In this document: piece by piece, positions 21,664 to 33,474 of the stretch
Layout: every line of letters starts with the position of its first letter
How positions within the stretch are numbered: position 1 is the stretch's first letter
Source of the DNA: Crambe crambe
Lineage: Eukaryota; Porifera; Demospongiae; Poecilosclerida; Crambeidae
Direction: 5' to 3'
NCBI GenBank assembly: GCA_963924555.1
Contig: OZ004586.1
Coordinates: 8,080,501-8,144,500, forward strand
Length of the DNA stretch: 64,000 nt
The notes under the pieces: model-generated
Told to the model about the DNA's origin: nothing
What the model saw: only the letters and a program-made list of their open reading frames with translations
Database searches by the model: none
Program-made: the position numbers and the translations under genes

Positions 21664-23772
21664 TTAATATACTTGGATACGATTATTACCAATGTCACAC
21701 ACATATACGACTCCATCGCTATCAACTGCCACACCACGAGGATGCTTCAATTCTCCTTGTCTTTCCCCATAGCAGCCAAACGATGTAATAATCTGACCCT
21801 CTGAGGTGAACACAGAGACACAATTATTATCAATCTCGCTGACATAAATGAAGTCATTAGAGTCAATGGCAATATATGCAGGATACTTCAGTTCACACTT
21901 CCCAAACATCATGCAAAATTGTCCCTCTGCAGTGAAGACTTGAATACGATTGTTAGCACAATCGGCTACATACACCTTCCCCATGCTGTCACAGGCTATG
22001 CCACGCTGATAACTAAACTGACCTTTGCCACTACCTTCTCTTCCAAAAGTACTCGAAAAACTGAGGTCAGAGTTTAGAACTTGAACACGATGATTATCCT
22101 TGTCTGCCACGTACAACTTGTTATTAGTAGCATTGAATGTAACCTCTGAGGGATAGTTAAACTGCAGAGGTCTTTTACCAAATGTGCCAACTGCCGAAAG
22201 GAACTGACCTTTTGCAGTGAACTTCTGTATGCGATGATTTTGTGAATCTGCAACAAGGATATTACCCTCACCATCTACTGCTACCCCCCGGGGTCTGTTA
22301 AACTCTCCCTCACCAGAGCCATGGCTGCCAAATGTCAGAACCTTCTCACCAATGGGACTAGAAATGGAGACATGATCTTTTCCCTCTTCTGTGACCACCA
22401 GCTCTCCCTTTTCATTGACTGCCACTCCATCAGGATAATCTACTGTATCGATACTCAGGATTGGAGTGCCAAGTTTCTGAACTGGCATCTTCGCTACTAC
22501 AGCAAATGGACTTCCTCTGACATGTGTGTCTTCAACTTTAATGTGAAGCTTGTGCTTCCCCTTGATGGTGGGGTGGTAGCTGATCTCATATTGGTTTTGA
22601 CCTTTGCGCCTGAAAGTGCCTCTCTCGGTGGTACCTGTTACGTCGGACACTAGCTCACACTTTAGTGAATTGATTGACTTTACTGGTTCTCCTTTGAAGT
22701 CTGCTACTTGTAGAATTGCAGCGGCCTTCTCTTCAACTGTTGCAACCAGCCAACCCTCACCTATGATCAGGCATTTTGATGGATCAGGTGATTCTGGTGA
22801 GAATACTTGTCCATAATGCTGAACCTTGGAAATCATGTCTTGCGAGGTTAAAAACTCCACATCGGCCTTTGTGTTAGGCTCCAGTACACCTGCTTGGAAA
22901 GGTGAGGTCAGTTCCTTCACTTGCTTCACTATGTTTGTCTTCATCATTAACACTTCTCCCTGACTGTCTGTCTTTAGGCTTTCCCTCACGAAGTCAAGAC
23001 AGCTGCTCAGCTGTGCCAGAATGGTCTCCATCTGGTCCTTCTGGACTGCAAGGTCTTTCAACTTTGTCTGAGTAATTTGATGTAACTGGCTGATCAACTC
23101 GGTCTTCCTGATATCAAGGGTTTCCTGGACTTGTTTGAATTTGTTGTGTATATCAGCTTCAATAACGTTCCTTTGGTCAGATATCTCCACATATTGTTTA
23201 TCCAACAGTACCAGTGCTTCCTTGACTGCAACCATTTTCGCCTCCATGGGTTCGAGTGATGGTGCAATCTTTCCTTTATACTTCTCAAATGCCTCGTCCA
23301 ATAAATGGTATTCATGATCATGATGCTCACCCCCTTTAATGACACACTTAAAACAGATCAGGTCCGCACACGTCTCACAGTAAAGCTCTCGTTCTTTGTC
23401 TTTGTGTTCAAAGCAGTTGGCAACCTTCTTTGTAGGGATGGGGTGTGTCACGACACACTTTACCCCCTCTTGACTACCTGCTGTGTCTTTAGATTTCTTG
23501 TATTGTTCCAAGATCTCTAATAGATGGTTGACTTGAAATGCTGACTGGAGGCCTGTCACTCCATTAGCTGGAATGGGTGTTGCCTGACGACAGGTGGGGC
23601 AAGTTAGGGAGAGTTGTCCCTGCTGGTCTCTGACCACGAGTTTCACAAGGCATTGCCTGCAGTAGATGTGGAAGCACTGGAGTAGTTTAGGGTCTTTATA
23701 GGTCTCAAGACAGATGGCACAATTGAGCTGTTCTTCCAGTTTCTTGATGGTAGCTATTTCAGCCATAGCCAT
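21664..23772 (-). CDS. TRIM-NHL protein (RING, B-box, coiled coil, filamin, six NHL repeats)
   Basis: Single-exon gene of 702 residues, starting at the ATG at 23770-23772 (another in-frame ATG lies two codons later). Domains in order: C3HC4 RING finger (about 15-60; CAICLETYKDP, FHIYCRQC, CPTCRQ), one B-box 2 (about 112-155; CFEHKDKERELYCETC, HHDHEYHLL), coiled coil (about 165-290), filamin/ABP280 repeat (about 345-430; KGKHKLHIKVEDTHVRGSPF) and six NHL repeats forming a propeller to the C-terminus (for example RPRGVAVDGEGNILVADSQN). The order is that of the TRIM2/TRIM3/TRIM71 group, whose members are cytoplasmic E3 ubiquitin ligases, some with RNA-binding NHL domains. The RING cysteines and histidine are all visible, so ligase activity is expected. 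It runs against the direction of the A-family genes, which makes it an insertion into that cluster or an older resident around which the cluster expanded. Confidence 0.93.
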   Translation of the reverse strand: MAMAEIATIKKLEEQLNCAICLETYKDPKLLQCFHIYCRQCLVKLVVRDQQGQLSLTCPTCRQATPIPANGVTGLQSAFQVNHLLEILEQYKKSKDTAGSQEGVKCVVTHPIPTKKVANCFEHKDKERELYCETCADLICFKCVIKGGEHHDHEYHLLDEAFEKYKGKIAPSLEPMEAKMVAVKEALVLLDKQYVEISDQRNVIEADIHNKFKQVQETLDIRKTELISQLHQITQTKLKDLAVQKDQMETILAQLSSCLDFVRESLKTDSQGEVLMMKTNIVKQVKELTSPFQAGVLEPNTKADVEFLTSQDMISKVQHYGQVFSPESPDPSKCLIIGEGWLVATVEEKAAAILQVADFKGEPVKSINSLKCELVSDVTGTTERGTFRRKGQNQYEISYHPTIKGKHKLHIKVEDTHVRGSPFAVVAKMPVQKLGTPILSIDTVDYPDGVAVNEKGELVVTEEGKDHVSISSPIGEKVLTFGSHGSGEGEFNRPRGVAVDGEGNILVADSQNHRIQKFTAKGQFLSAVGTFGKRPLQFNYPSEVTFNATNNKLYVADKDNHRVQVLNSDLSFSSTFGREGSGKGQFSYQRGIACDSMGKVYVADCANNRIQVFTAEGQFCMMFGKCELKYPAYIAIDSNDFIYVSEIDNNCVSVFTSEGQIITSFGCYGERQGELKHPRGVAVDSDGVVYVCDIGNNRIQVY

Positions 23773-24140
23773 ATACAAACTCAGGGTAGAATGTGTGACT
23801 GCCTTATTAGGTTAAATCGTGGTGAGCACCATTAAGGCTATACTATCAGTTATTAGAAGCCATGCTTTCTAATAGGCAACATGCAGTAACACTTAAATTA
23901 TGATATCACCTTCATGGTACATCACCTGACCTGACTTACTATGAAATCACCAAACACACTTGAGAATTGTGCACAAGCATGCCAACTGCTGGTTCTAGTT
24001 CAGTTCAGTTCTTGGCTATTATTCTTGTTAACCAGGCCTTGTGAAGAACTTGCACCCTAATACACAGTACATAATTTAATAGATAGCTATAGCTATCTAC
24101 AGAAGATAAAAATCTATCAAAGAACTTTATGAAACAAACC

Positions 24141-24216
24141 ATCGACATTTCAAACAGAATACTCTAGCCTTCATTCACCCTGATGAAGGTTAGAGTATTC
24201 TGGTTGAAACATCAGT
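24141..24216. repeat. Strong hairpin with 34-base arms
   Basis: The arm CAGAATACTCTAGCCTTCAT (24155-24174) pairs with 24183-24202 with a single mismatch, and the pairing continues outward through GACATTTCAAA against TTGAAACATC. The loop is only eight bases. It could fold as RNA or be a minimal foldback repeat. Confidence 0.8.
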
Positions 24217-24354
24217 CATAAAACTAATTTTTATAAGAACTATTTCTATTGAATTTTATCATGTTAGCTGAGAGAAGTCAGCAGAATAAGAATGTTTCAT
24301 TTGTATCCCAACATACATACATAGCTATCTCTCCTAGCTAGTACGTATAAACAG

Positions 24355-24485
24355 GAGTGTATGTTGGTGGGATATCAGGATGTACATATGGTGGGGGTGC
24401 ATAGCAGGATATCAGAGATATTAGGGTGTGTGATGTTGGGATATCAGGGATATCAAGGTGTATGGTGGGATATCAGGGTGTGTGA
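24355..24485 (+). repeat. Degenerate GGTGGGATATCAGGGTGT tandem repeat
   Basis: The word GGGATATCAGG or a close variant occurs about six times in this stretch with varying spacers. Confidence 0.65.
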
Positions 24486-25179
24486 TGGGGCTTTCTCCAA
24501 GGTGTTGATTATAATGTACGCATAGCTGATTATTGTTCAGACATAATCCTTCTCCAAAACTATACATATGGAGCTATAGCTATAACATTATCTCATGCAC
24601 CGATGACACTGTAGACATTGATATGTATGACAATTAAATTCACCACATGCAGCCATGAAACTTGTCCCACTTGTGTACAATAATAAGGCTGTTTACTGAA
24701 TCGAATCATTTGTTTCAATGATCATTGTTCGTGAGAGGATCGAGTGACTGTCCAGATGATTTGCTAATGATGAGTTCATGTGGCTTGTATGTGTTGTGAG
24801 GACACTACTGATGTTAGATGCTGCATGAAGCCCTGGCTGGGTACCCCGCCCTATTGTGTCAAACTCAACACAGACTAAACACACTCCAAATTCAAAACAC
24901 AGATGCCTCAGCTGGGATGAATCAAGTCATATCACCACTAATGAAATTATTCTGGTATTTGGCTAAGGTCATATCTCTTAATCAACACAAATCAACACAG
25001 CTGCTGCAGAATTCTGTAGTTAAGTAGCTAGATTATGTAATTCACAGTAGCTAGCTAATTATGTTGCCCTGAACTTGTGCATGCATGGGAAGTTATTTTC
25101 TTATTCATCCACTGGATGTGTTGATGTCTTTTCAATAATGAGAGACCCATTCCATGCTACTCCCCCTTATTAGCCGATA

Positions 25180-25450
25180 GCTTTAAAGGCCCATTCCACC
25201 TTATTAATAGTTACTTCTATTAATAGCTATACTCCCATAAAAAGGCCCATTAATAGTTACTTCCATTCCACCTTATTAATAGCTATACTCCCATAAAAAG
25301 GCCTTATTAATAGCTATACTCCCATAAAAAGGCCTTATTAATAGCTAGCTATACTCCCATAAAAAGGCCTTATTAATAGCTAGCTATACTCCCATAAAAA
25401 GGCCTTATTAATAGTTATATACTCCCATAAAAAGGCCATTCCACCTTATT
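25180..25450 (+). repeat. Tandem repeat, unit about 31-35 bases
   Basis: The unit reads CTTATTAATAGCTATACTCC then CATAAAAAGGC and recurs about seven times, the middle copies being nearly identical. No coding potential. Confidence 0.85.
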
Positions 25451-26199
25451 AATACTCCCATCATCCATTCCACTTTTTGCTTTGAATTGGGTATAATAAA
25501 ATCCTATGTCACTACCTATACTCTGTTGCTAGCTACAGCTGCTGTGTCTTCAAAGTCAAGGGTATTAATAAAGTGACATCTCCATACCTTTCATAGTCAC
25601 AAAAGAGAAAGGATATGAATACAGCTATGAAGCTATTACAGATTCATATCAACTTTGTTATAATTAAGTTAACTAGGTCAGTGAGCATTGAACATGAGCT
25701 AGATGGGAAGTATGATCGAAATGTGTCCTTTTTTGGGTATTGTTTGTCCTTTATGAGATTCCACTAGCAACAATGAATGATGTCAGCATCATATCGTGCC
25801 ATGGTTGGTCATAGGTCACTTCTATCAGCAATATAAAATTACATTTATCCACCTGACAATAGTCTTTATACGTAGCTCATGCAGTTGCCAAAACAGAATC
25901 TGGCTACAGATTGCATTAGCTAAAAGCTACTCCCTTAGCTACGCATATGTAGTCTGTTAAGGAATAGCTATAACTATTTTAACTAATTAATATTACTTCT
26001 AAATATTTGGTGTGGCTCAGTGTTTCCTTTCATAGAGCTGAGGTATGGCAAAGGTGCATTACCTTGATGAAGTACTCCATAACTTTCAATTTCATAATGA
26101 AGTGTCTGATAATTAAGTACCTGGGACTGTCAGCTAATAATAGCTAATATCATGATGCAACTAGAAATAGAGCCATAAATAGCCACTAATGCACTGTGT

Positions 26200-26274
26200 G
26201 CGTAAAAACAACCTATTTATTGGCCAAGTTCCAATTTGCAACTCAGATAACCTAAAAATGGGTTGTTTTTACGC
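26200..26274. repeat. Short inverted repeat
   Basis: GCGTAAAAACAACC at 26200-26213 is exactly mirrored at 26261-26274, with further partial matching outside (AATG and CATT). Confidence 0.7.
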
Positions 26275-26325
26275 ATTTCTTTTTATAGCACTGTAGTAAG
26301 CCATACGTATGTGAAAGTTTATTAG

Positions 26326-26494
26326 CATTCACCTTACCCCTTGATAATTCATAACTTTCTCAATTCTTAACCAAATAATGCATCAACAGAGAGCTGATTA
26401 TCCACTCTCTCTGCCGGAATTTGAAATTTGATATTAGGTTAAGAATTGAGAAAGTTATGGCAATTATAGTGAATGATAAAGGGGCAAGATGAAT
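26326..26494. mobile_element. Foldback element, about 169 bases
   Basis: ATAACTTTCTCAATTCTTAACC at about 26351-26372 is mirrored at about 26437-26458. The outer ends CATTCACCTTACCCC and GGGGCAAGATGAAT also correspond. A degenerate relative lies at about 42600-42715. Confidence 0.72.
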
Positions 26495-27104
26495 ACAAAT
26501 AGTGTATAGCTATGCATATGCCAGTATGCATACATAATTATTAATTATAAGAACCACTGCATGATTGAGTGTAGAGATAATTATCTAGTCCAACAAATAT
26601 TATAAAAGAGGGATTTCTACCTGGGACTCTATAGCTATCATCACTCTGTACACTCTCAGTGTGTGTGGCAAGTAGCTTGCAGCCAGTATAGGGTGTGACA
26701 TAATAGCCACTACGACGTCGTATGTTTTGGTGTTTGGATAGAGGAATACCTAATGTTATGAAACTTCCACTGAAGAATGCTATGAAGTCTATACACAATC
26801 ATTGCATGTGCATAAACTATTTAGCTGGCTAGTTTGCACACTCTTTCACTATAAAAGCACTGGCTGATTCTCCTGCTGAATAGCTAAACCAGCCAACACT
26901 CTGAAAATTGAGCTTGAAAAAGCAAACCAGAGAGCAAGTTAGCTATTACTGCTTTGCCAATAATAGTAAGCTTATTATCACCAGAGTTTGAATTTATAAT
27001 ATAAACCATAGCAGCAGTACTGGTAGCCATAGCTAATAATATAGCTATTTCCAGATAGCTAGCTATCATTACTGTGTGCACTCAATTATTACACACAGTT
27101 GATC

Positions 27105-30100
27105 ATGGCCAGTCTGATTTGGGTCTTGGAGGTGATGTTGTTGCTTTCATGGAGAGTCTCACTGACATTGTGTGGAGAATTTGACCAGTCCACGCTGGTC
27201 TATTGTGATGGAGACATCTTTCCTGACTCTGGGTAAGTGCAGGCATGAGGTACATAGCTACAAAGTAAAAAAGTGAAATCATTCTTGCATGAGATTAACA
27301 TGGCTATGATTAGATGTACTAGATGTATATGTAATGTTGTCTAGTATAGCCAAAGCCACGCCTTCATCTTACATAACACTTCCCTTTCCAAACTATGTAG
27401 CTACCTTAAATTGGGAAATTTCATTCATGTTTGCAACTTTCATGTTTACAACTTTCATGTTTGCAACTTTCATGTTTACAATTTTCATGTTTATTGATTT
27501 ATTTTTGTTGCTACAGTTTAGCTACTTGTGATCAGCTTTTACACTATTTTGTACAATGTAATCAAATCTTATTTCCTTCGTTGTTGAACTTGATCACAAA
27601 AATAAATCAACATCAGAAACTTTCCCAATCTAATATGTTGTAGCTATGTGTATAATTATTCTGTGTCTCACTCAGTTATCGTCTCTGCTATCGGAGAAGT
27701 GTCTCTCCTGATGAATGCAACATTGCTGAGTGCAGTGTCTCGGTCATCAACAAAACAAGAGGACAGATCAAGTTCATCGGAGGCCAAACAAAGATAGCCT
27801 CCCCTCAGTTCTTCAAGCAAGACGGCACCTACCAAAACAAACGGCTCTGCCAATACCATGTTCCAGCATGCCCAGCAGGCACTATAGCTCACATAGAGTG
27901 GAACAAACAGACATTCATCCTGGAAGAAACTGTCAGTCCTAGTATAAATCTGTGCACCGACCACGTCAATATCTTCAGCTTAGATTTACAGAATCTTGGA
28001 ATTGTACTAGATGACCGAAATGTACTCTGTGGTAATCCAGACTCCATCTCAGAACGCTTCAGTGGGCTACCCCTGAAGGTGGAGTTTAAGAGTGGCGTAA
28101 GTGGACGATTCAAAGGATTTCGAATCGATATTTTGTGTGCTCCAGTCTCAAGTGAAAATGTTGATGGGGGACAAATGAAGAAGAGGGATGTTATTTCATT
28201 TTATGAGAATAATAATAAAACTTCTCGTGGTGAGAGAAAGATGGATATGAACTGTACAAAAGTTCCCGTGTCTTCACCTCCTCCAACTCCACCACATAAG
28301 GTGAGAATCCACAAAGGAATAAGTGCCAGAGGGGTTAGGGAGGGAGGTCGGAGAGGATAATGGGATGACTATTATAGAAGGGTCGTCAAACCTTAAGTGA
28401 GAACTTCTGAAAAAGAAAGGACAAACCACTCAGCTCTAAAAGTAACTTTCTGTATACATAGCTTCGCTCTAACCTCCAAAAGAAGACAACCTCTCTCTAT
28501 TTGAGGATAATAAAAAGGCTAGGCCATTATTCAGAGGTTCCACTGGGTGTTCTTGGTGACCAGGGGAAACTGAATGGGAAAAAAGACTCCAGCCCCATTA
28601 ATTCTTATTAGCTGAGGGACTTATTTTAATTGATCACCAACTGAATGCATCATGATAATAGTGCATAAAGTCTAAACTCACCATTTTATGTAGTGAAACC
28701 TGCCTTAAAACCACCTGTATCCAGAGACCATGCACCATTGTATATAAACCACTTGGTTGTGGCATTTCAATTGACTTTAATCTCCATGGATACAGAGATC
28801 ATTTCCCAATTAAGACCACTTATTTGTGGCCAGATATGTAGTGCGCTTAGTGAACTCTGTCAGTGGAACATCTCTTAGTGAACTCTGTCAGTGGAACCTT
28901 TCCTAGCTGTCGGCAGAACCTCTCTTAGTGAACTCTCTATTAGAGACAATAATAATAATCACTGAAGAGTGGAAACCTCTCTAGCTATGTATTAATGAAG
29001 GAAATAATAGCTGCTCCCAAAGTGTTCACTATCTTGGTGCAAACTTTGCCATGCAGGTTAAGGGACAAAGTGTATTATGTGGATCACTCTGGTTTTTAAC
29101 AGAATGATCCATTAGTTAGCCGCAAATACGTACATAGCAGCCAGCGGTTGATGATTAGCTAATTCACCAGTTTTGTCTAAGTAAATTTAATGTTGGTTCT
29201 GATGTTTGAGAAGACCAAAGACAAATCAACTCTTCCATAGATTCCATTGAATTTATATGTGCATGCCCCCCTAGCTGTATGACATCATACATGCCCCCTA
29301 GCTGTATGACACCCCCTGTAGCTGTATGACATCATATATGCCCCTAGCTACGTATATGACATCATAATATATGCCCCATAGCTGTATGACATCATGCATG
29401 CTCCCTTGCTGTATGACATCATGCATGCCCCCTAGCTGTATGATATCCTAGGCCTACAACTCTATTCTGTGTAGCTGTCACTACTACACGTGCAGAAAAG
29501 CTATTGAAGTGTAGGTCGCATGTATGGAATAATAGTTGATTATGACTGGTCAGGTCAGTTCATGTTCTTGTAAACATTGTCCTAACCTAAGTGTTGTTTG
29601 TCATAAACTAGTGACAAAGTCATAACAACAAGTCATAATGTTAGCTGCACTTTAATGATATTCCCAGCCTACATCATGTGCTTGAATGTTTATCATTCAC
29701 TGTAGTAGCTATAGACAATGGAACCACACAATGTGGGCATTTTTGGGACCAGTACAAAGTGTAGTGTGGTTGCATGGAGAGCTTACTAGCTATCTTATCA
29801 TAGGCATGAATTAATGTAGATTGGTGATGAATTTATAAATGGAGTCCATTGGTGAGTTGTGTGTATTCTCTTCTCCATGTAAATGCTACAATGTAATTCA
29901 CTGTTAACATTGTCACAAATGTAATATGTGCACTAACAATGTAACATTGTAACTGTCACACACAACAGCAACCAGTCCGTGTGCCTCAAGTGGGAAACAG
30001 GCTGAGAGTTCCTCGGCGTGTGAACATTGTCTACAAGAGGAAGTGTGTCTTATTGGTGAAGGATAAAAAGGTGCTGAGAACGTTCACTGGAATACGAAGG

Positions 30101-32534
30101 CTGTTCTTCTACACAGGATTCAATGGCACCAGGACTTTCAGATCAAATGCATTTGTGCCCGAGGATGAGATTTTTGGAGGAGGTACATAGGCTATAACTA
30201 TGCAGCTATAGCTATAATTCATGGCAGACTATATAGAATAGAGATAGTGTATAAACAAGATATATCTACTGTCATGAGCCTTGACTTGGCTATTTATTTC
30301 AGCCATTTCTTGACCCTTTAGCTCTTTGTAATCATGGTGTGAGGGGGGGGGGGTGTGGTGGGGACAGAAATTTGGTGCAGAAATAATCCAACCATTATAG
30401 CACACAGGATAGAAGTTTGGGACAATTTCAACCAGATACTATTTGATTTCTCCCATGCATGCAGGACTATCACATACTTACGTATCTGTATAGTTGGTGT
30501 AGTGCATAGCTAGCATTATAGCTACGTACGTAGTAAGGCAGTTACGTAGATTTACAAATTAGCTACTTCTGTTACTTCTTCTATTGCAGGAGACCTGCGG
30601 ATAATAAATGACTGTGCTTACTATGTCACTTTCTCAAGCCCTCCTCGGGTAAGTAAGCCAGCCCACTTGTAGCTATGTATCTCCATGCACATTTCATAAG
30701 CTAAATCACTTCCTAATCCTCTCATAAATACCTCTCCAATAATGATAGTGTTGTAGCTAAAGGATGTATTGTTATCATCTTTATTGTTCCTGTCCTACAG
30801 CTTGAACCAAACTCTGAGGAGCTGAAGCTCATCTCTTTTCTTATAAATGCCACTAGTCCATTCTTTGAGGACCAGGATATCGATGATGAAGAAGACCCTC
30901 CAGAGATAACCACTTCCCCTCCCACTAAACCCACTACACCAACTACTCCCCCTCCCACCAAGCCCAAGCCAACTACTGACACACCCACCACTGACATGCC
31001 CACCAGGCCCGACTCCAAGCCCACCACTGACATGCCCACCAGGCCCGACTCCAAGCCCACCACTGACATGCCTACCAGGCCCGACTCCAAGCCCACCACT
31101 GACATGCCCACCAGGCCCGACTCCAAGCCAACCACTGACATGCCCACCAGGCCCGACTCCAAGCCCACCACTGACATGCCCACCAGGCCCGACTCCAAGC
31201 CAACCACTGACATGCCCACCAGGCCTGACTCCATCACTGACACACCCACTAGGCCCCACTCCAAGCCAACACCCACTCCTAATATGACACAGACAACTGA
31301 AGGACCAAGGAACACCACACATCCACTTCGCCGTGGGAAAAGAGATGCTGCACAGGTAAATGGTAACATCATATCCACAATTACAATCAGGCTTCAGATT
31401 ATGGAAGGGTTCCACCTGGACACATTGAGGGATTCTACAATTGCCACATTGAAATTCTATGATTTAGGGGTTCCAGTTCCACATTGAGGGATTCTACAAT
31501 TGCCACATGATTGAGGGATTCACATTTGCCACATGATTTGAGGGATTCTACAATTGCCACATGATTTAGGGGTTCCAGTTCCACATTGAGGGACTCTACA
31601 ATAATTCTTGGGGGCAGTGGGCCAGTGGCTATATAGAGGGGCTCCACGTACTTTGAGGGGTTCCACATTGATTGAGGGGCTCCACATAATTATATATAAG
31701 AGGAGTCCACAGTGAGGGATTCTCATTGAAGGGTTCCTCATTGAGGGGGCTACATTGAGGGACCTACATACATTAAGGGGCCTACATACATTGAGGGGCC
31801 TACATACATTGAGGGGTTCTACATTGGGCCTACATTGAAGGATTCCTCATTGAGTGGTTCCATATTTTTCCAAGTGAAGTATGCACTGTATTCCCAGAAT
31901 AATTAATTTTTGTTCTACATACAATGATTGATAGGATTTGGAATCCCGTAAAGACAGAGTGAAGCGGCAACAGTCTCGTATCACTCATAAACCGGCAACC
32001 CGCAAACCACCAGGTCAGTGAGGAATGCAATTCTGGCTACCATACAATGAGTGTTCCCATAAAGCGGTATAACTGGAGTGAGTGTTCTCACATAGGGGTG
32101 TAACTGGAGTGAGTGTTCTCACAAAGGGGTATAACTGGAGTGAGTGTTCTCACAAAGGAGTATAATTGGAGTGAGTGTTCTCATAAAGGGGTATAACTGG
32201 AGTGAGTGTTCTCACAAAGGGGTGTAACTGGAGTGAGTGTTCTCACAAAGCGAGCGTGTGTTCTCACAAAGGGGTGTAACTGGAGTGGGTTATAGCTAAT
32301 TGGAATGAGTGTTCTCACAAAGGGTGTAACTGGAGTCCTCACGAAGGTAGTGCATTAGGTTGCTATGCATAGTATAGCTGATACCTATAATTAATTTTGC
32401 TTGCAGTACTTGACCCAAGAGTGGACCCTAAAGCCTTGAAGTTGGCCTTCAAGTTCGAGAATGCTTGCAACATCTTCCTTAGGAAGGCAGCTCGCTCTTT
32501 CCTCACCATACTGAGAGAGGAAGGCATAATATGA
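27105..32534 (+). CDS. Secreted CUB-like proprotein family member A2, 595 residues
   Basis: Seven exons in consistent phase: 27105-27232, 27676-28300, 29969-30182, 30590-30648, 30801-31355, 31935-32013, 32407-32534. Residues 1-25 form a signal peptide (MASLIWVLEVMLLLSW). Exon 2 holds a CUB-like domain: IASPQFF, NKRLCQYHVPACPAG, NLCTDHVNI, VLCGNPD, LPLKVEFKSG and GFRIDILC follow the CUB order of strands and cysteines. Exons 3-4 (about 252-341) encode a conserved domain I do not recognise (VPQVGNRLRVPRR, FFYTGFNGTR). Exon 5 is an acidic segment (FFEDQDIDDEEDPP) followed by a Thr/Pro/Asp linker with seven copies of a 12-residue repeat, ending RRGKRDAAQ, a furin-type site. The C-terminal exon carries NACNIFLRKAARSF, shared by all members. 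Probably extracellular and proteolytically processed; function unknown. Confidence 0.82.
27423..27495 (+). repeat. 16-base tandem repeat in intron 1 of A2
   Basis: CATGTTTGCAACTTT and CATGTTTACAACTTT alternate for about four copies. Confidence 0.8.
28383..28552. mobile_element. Degenerate foldback copy, GGAACCTC family
   Basis: Ends with AGAGGTTCCACTGGG and contains AAGACAACCTCTCTCTATTT and AAAGGACAAACC, matching the interior words of the other copies. The left end is worn. Confidence 0.5.
29262..29445 (+). repeat. Tandem repeat CATGCCCCCTAGCTGTATGA
   Basis: About seven copies of a 22-27 base unit built on ATGCCCCCTAGCTGTATGAC then ATCAT lie in the second intron of A2. Confidence 0.82.
30996..31250 (+). 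repeat. In-frame 36-base minisatellite inside an exon of A2
   Basis: The 36-base unit encodes the 12 residues DMPTRPDSKPTT and is repeated about seven times, nearly without change, in exon 5 of A2. Codon-silent variation between copies is minimal (for example CCAACC for CCCACC), which indicates recent expansion. The last copies degrade to DSITDTPTRPHSKP. Confidence 0.95.
31425..31865 (+). repeat. Degenerate TTGAGGGGTTCCACAT repeat
   Basis: The words TTGAGGGATTCTACAATTGC, ATTGAGGGGCCTACATACAT and similar variants occupy most of the intron between A2 exons 5 and 6. Open frames on the minus strand here are repeat translations. Confidence 0.8.
32045..32345 (+). repeat. 31-base tandem repeat, about nine copies
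   Basis: The unit GAGTGTTCTCACAAAGGGGT then GTAACTGGAGT is repeated with small changes in the last intron of A2. Confidence 0.9.
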
Positions 32535-33474
32535 GGATAAAATCGTCTACTAATTTTAACTGGTACGTAGCTCCTTATCATCAAAACCTTTCCCATATAG
32601 ACGGATTCAGTTATACAAGTATCATTACAGTGCTTTTGAAATTCATCATCAGTATAATTATCACAATAACTGCTAAGATATTACTCCACAGAACAGTATA
32701 TGCACTGATCCTCCTGGAAGCACACAACACATCTGTTGTGCATGATAGCTACATCATCTTTAAGTGCGATTAACCAATTTCAACTTCCTTCCTCTGATTT
32801 CACCTTTAGTGCACGTAGTAATAACTAATAGTAATGTCCGACCTTTAGTCTTCATCACTTCAGCTCTGGAGTATCATATGAAGTCCTGTTAGCTACTATT
32901 CTAATTGCGATTTATCATCTTGCTTATGATGAAAATTTGTGATTCATGCATGCTGCTACATGGCCGGAGGCACTGCTACGGCTGGTACGGCCATGGCCGT
33001 ACTACCATTCAGAGTTTTTTTATTTGTTTGTTTGTGCACATGTGTGTGTATATACAGTTTGTTTTAATAATAACAATGACTTATAAGTTAGTACATGGCA
33101 TTGCCTAGATCATACCAGATTGAAATCAAATCAATAACATTAAATTTTACTGGAGGGCTTCCCCCCAGATGGTAGCTATGCATGGCCGTACCACTACAAA
33201 TGAGCTGGCTCCAGCTCAAAAAATAATCAATTTTGAAGTAGCTACTTTGTGCATTTGAATATACGTAGCACAAGGATCAAATTTTTGACACAAAATAATT
33301 ATTTGATGCCTGGTTTTGATGAATCCTGTGAGGAAAAAAATGTTTGATTGAACTAGCTAGCTATATATTTCTACTGTATGATAGCTAGCTTGCTTATGTA
33401 TCTGAATATTTAGGTTGTGTCTCTACGAAGCCTTGTTACTTACAGAGGTTTTACCCCTGGCTATAGTATTACTA

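Larger units (their letters stand above)
23773..27104. other. Spacer with hairpins and tandem repeats
   Basis: No supported gene in 3.3 kb between TRIM-NHL and A2. It holds a long hairpin (24141-24216), a GATATCAGGGTGT repeat (24355-24485), a 31-35 base tandem repeat (25180-25450), a short hairpin (26200-26274) and a foldback element (26326-26494). The remainder shows nothing recognisable. Confidence 0.6.
28301..29968 (+). other. Second intron of A2 with repeat copies
   Basis: This 1.67 kb intron holds a GGAACCTC-type foldback relic (28383-28552), a stretch built on GTGGAACCTCTCTTAGTGAAC words (about 28690-28960) and a tandem repeat (29262-29445). No exon is recognised. Confidence 0.6.

Noticed and set aside
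30722..31415. Minus-strand frames of about 200 codons opposite A2 exon 5
   Set aside because: Shadow of the 36-base coding minisatellite; the plus-strand frame joins in phase with the rest of A2.
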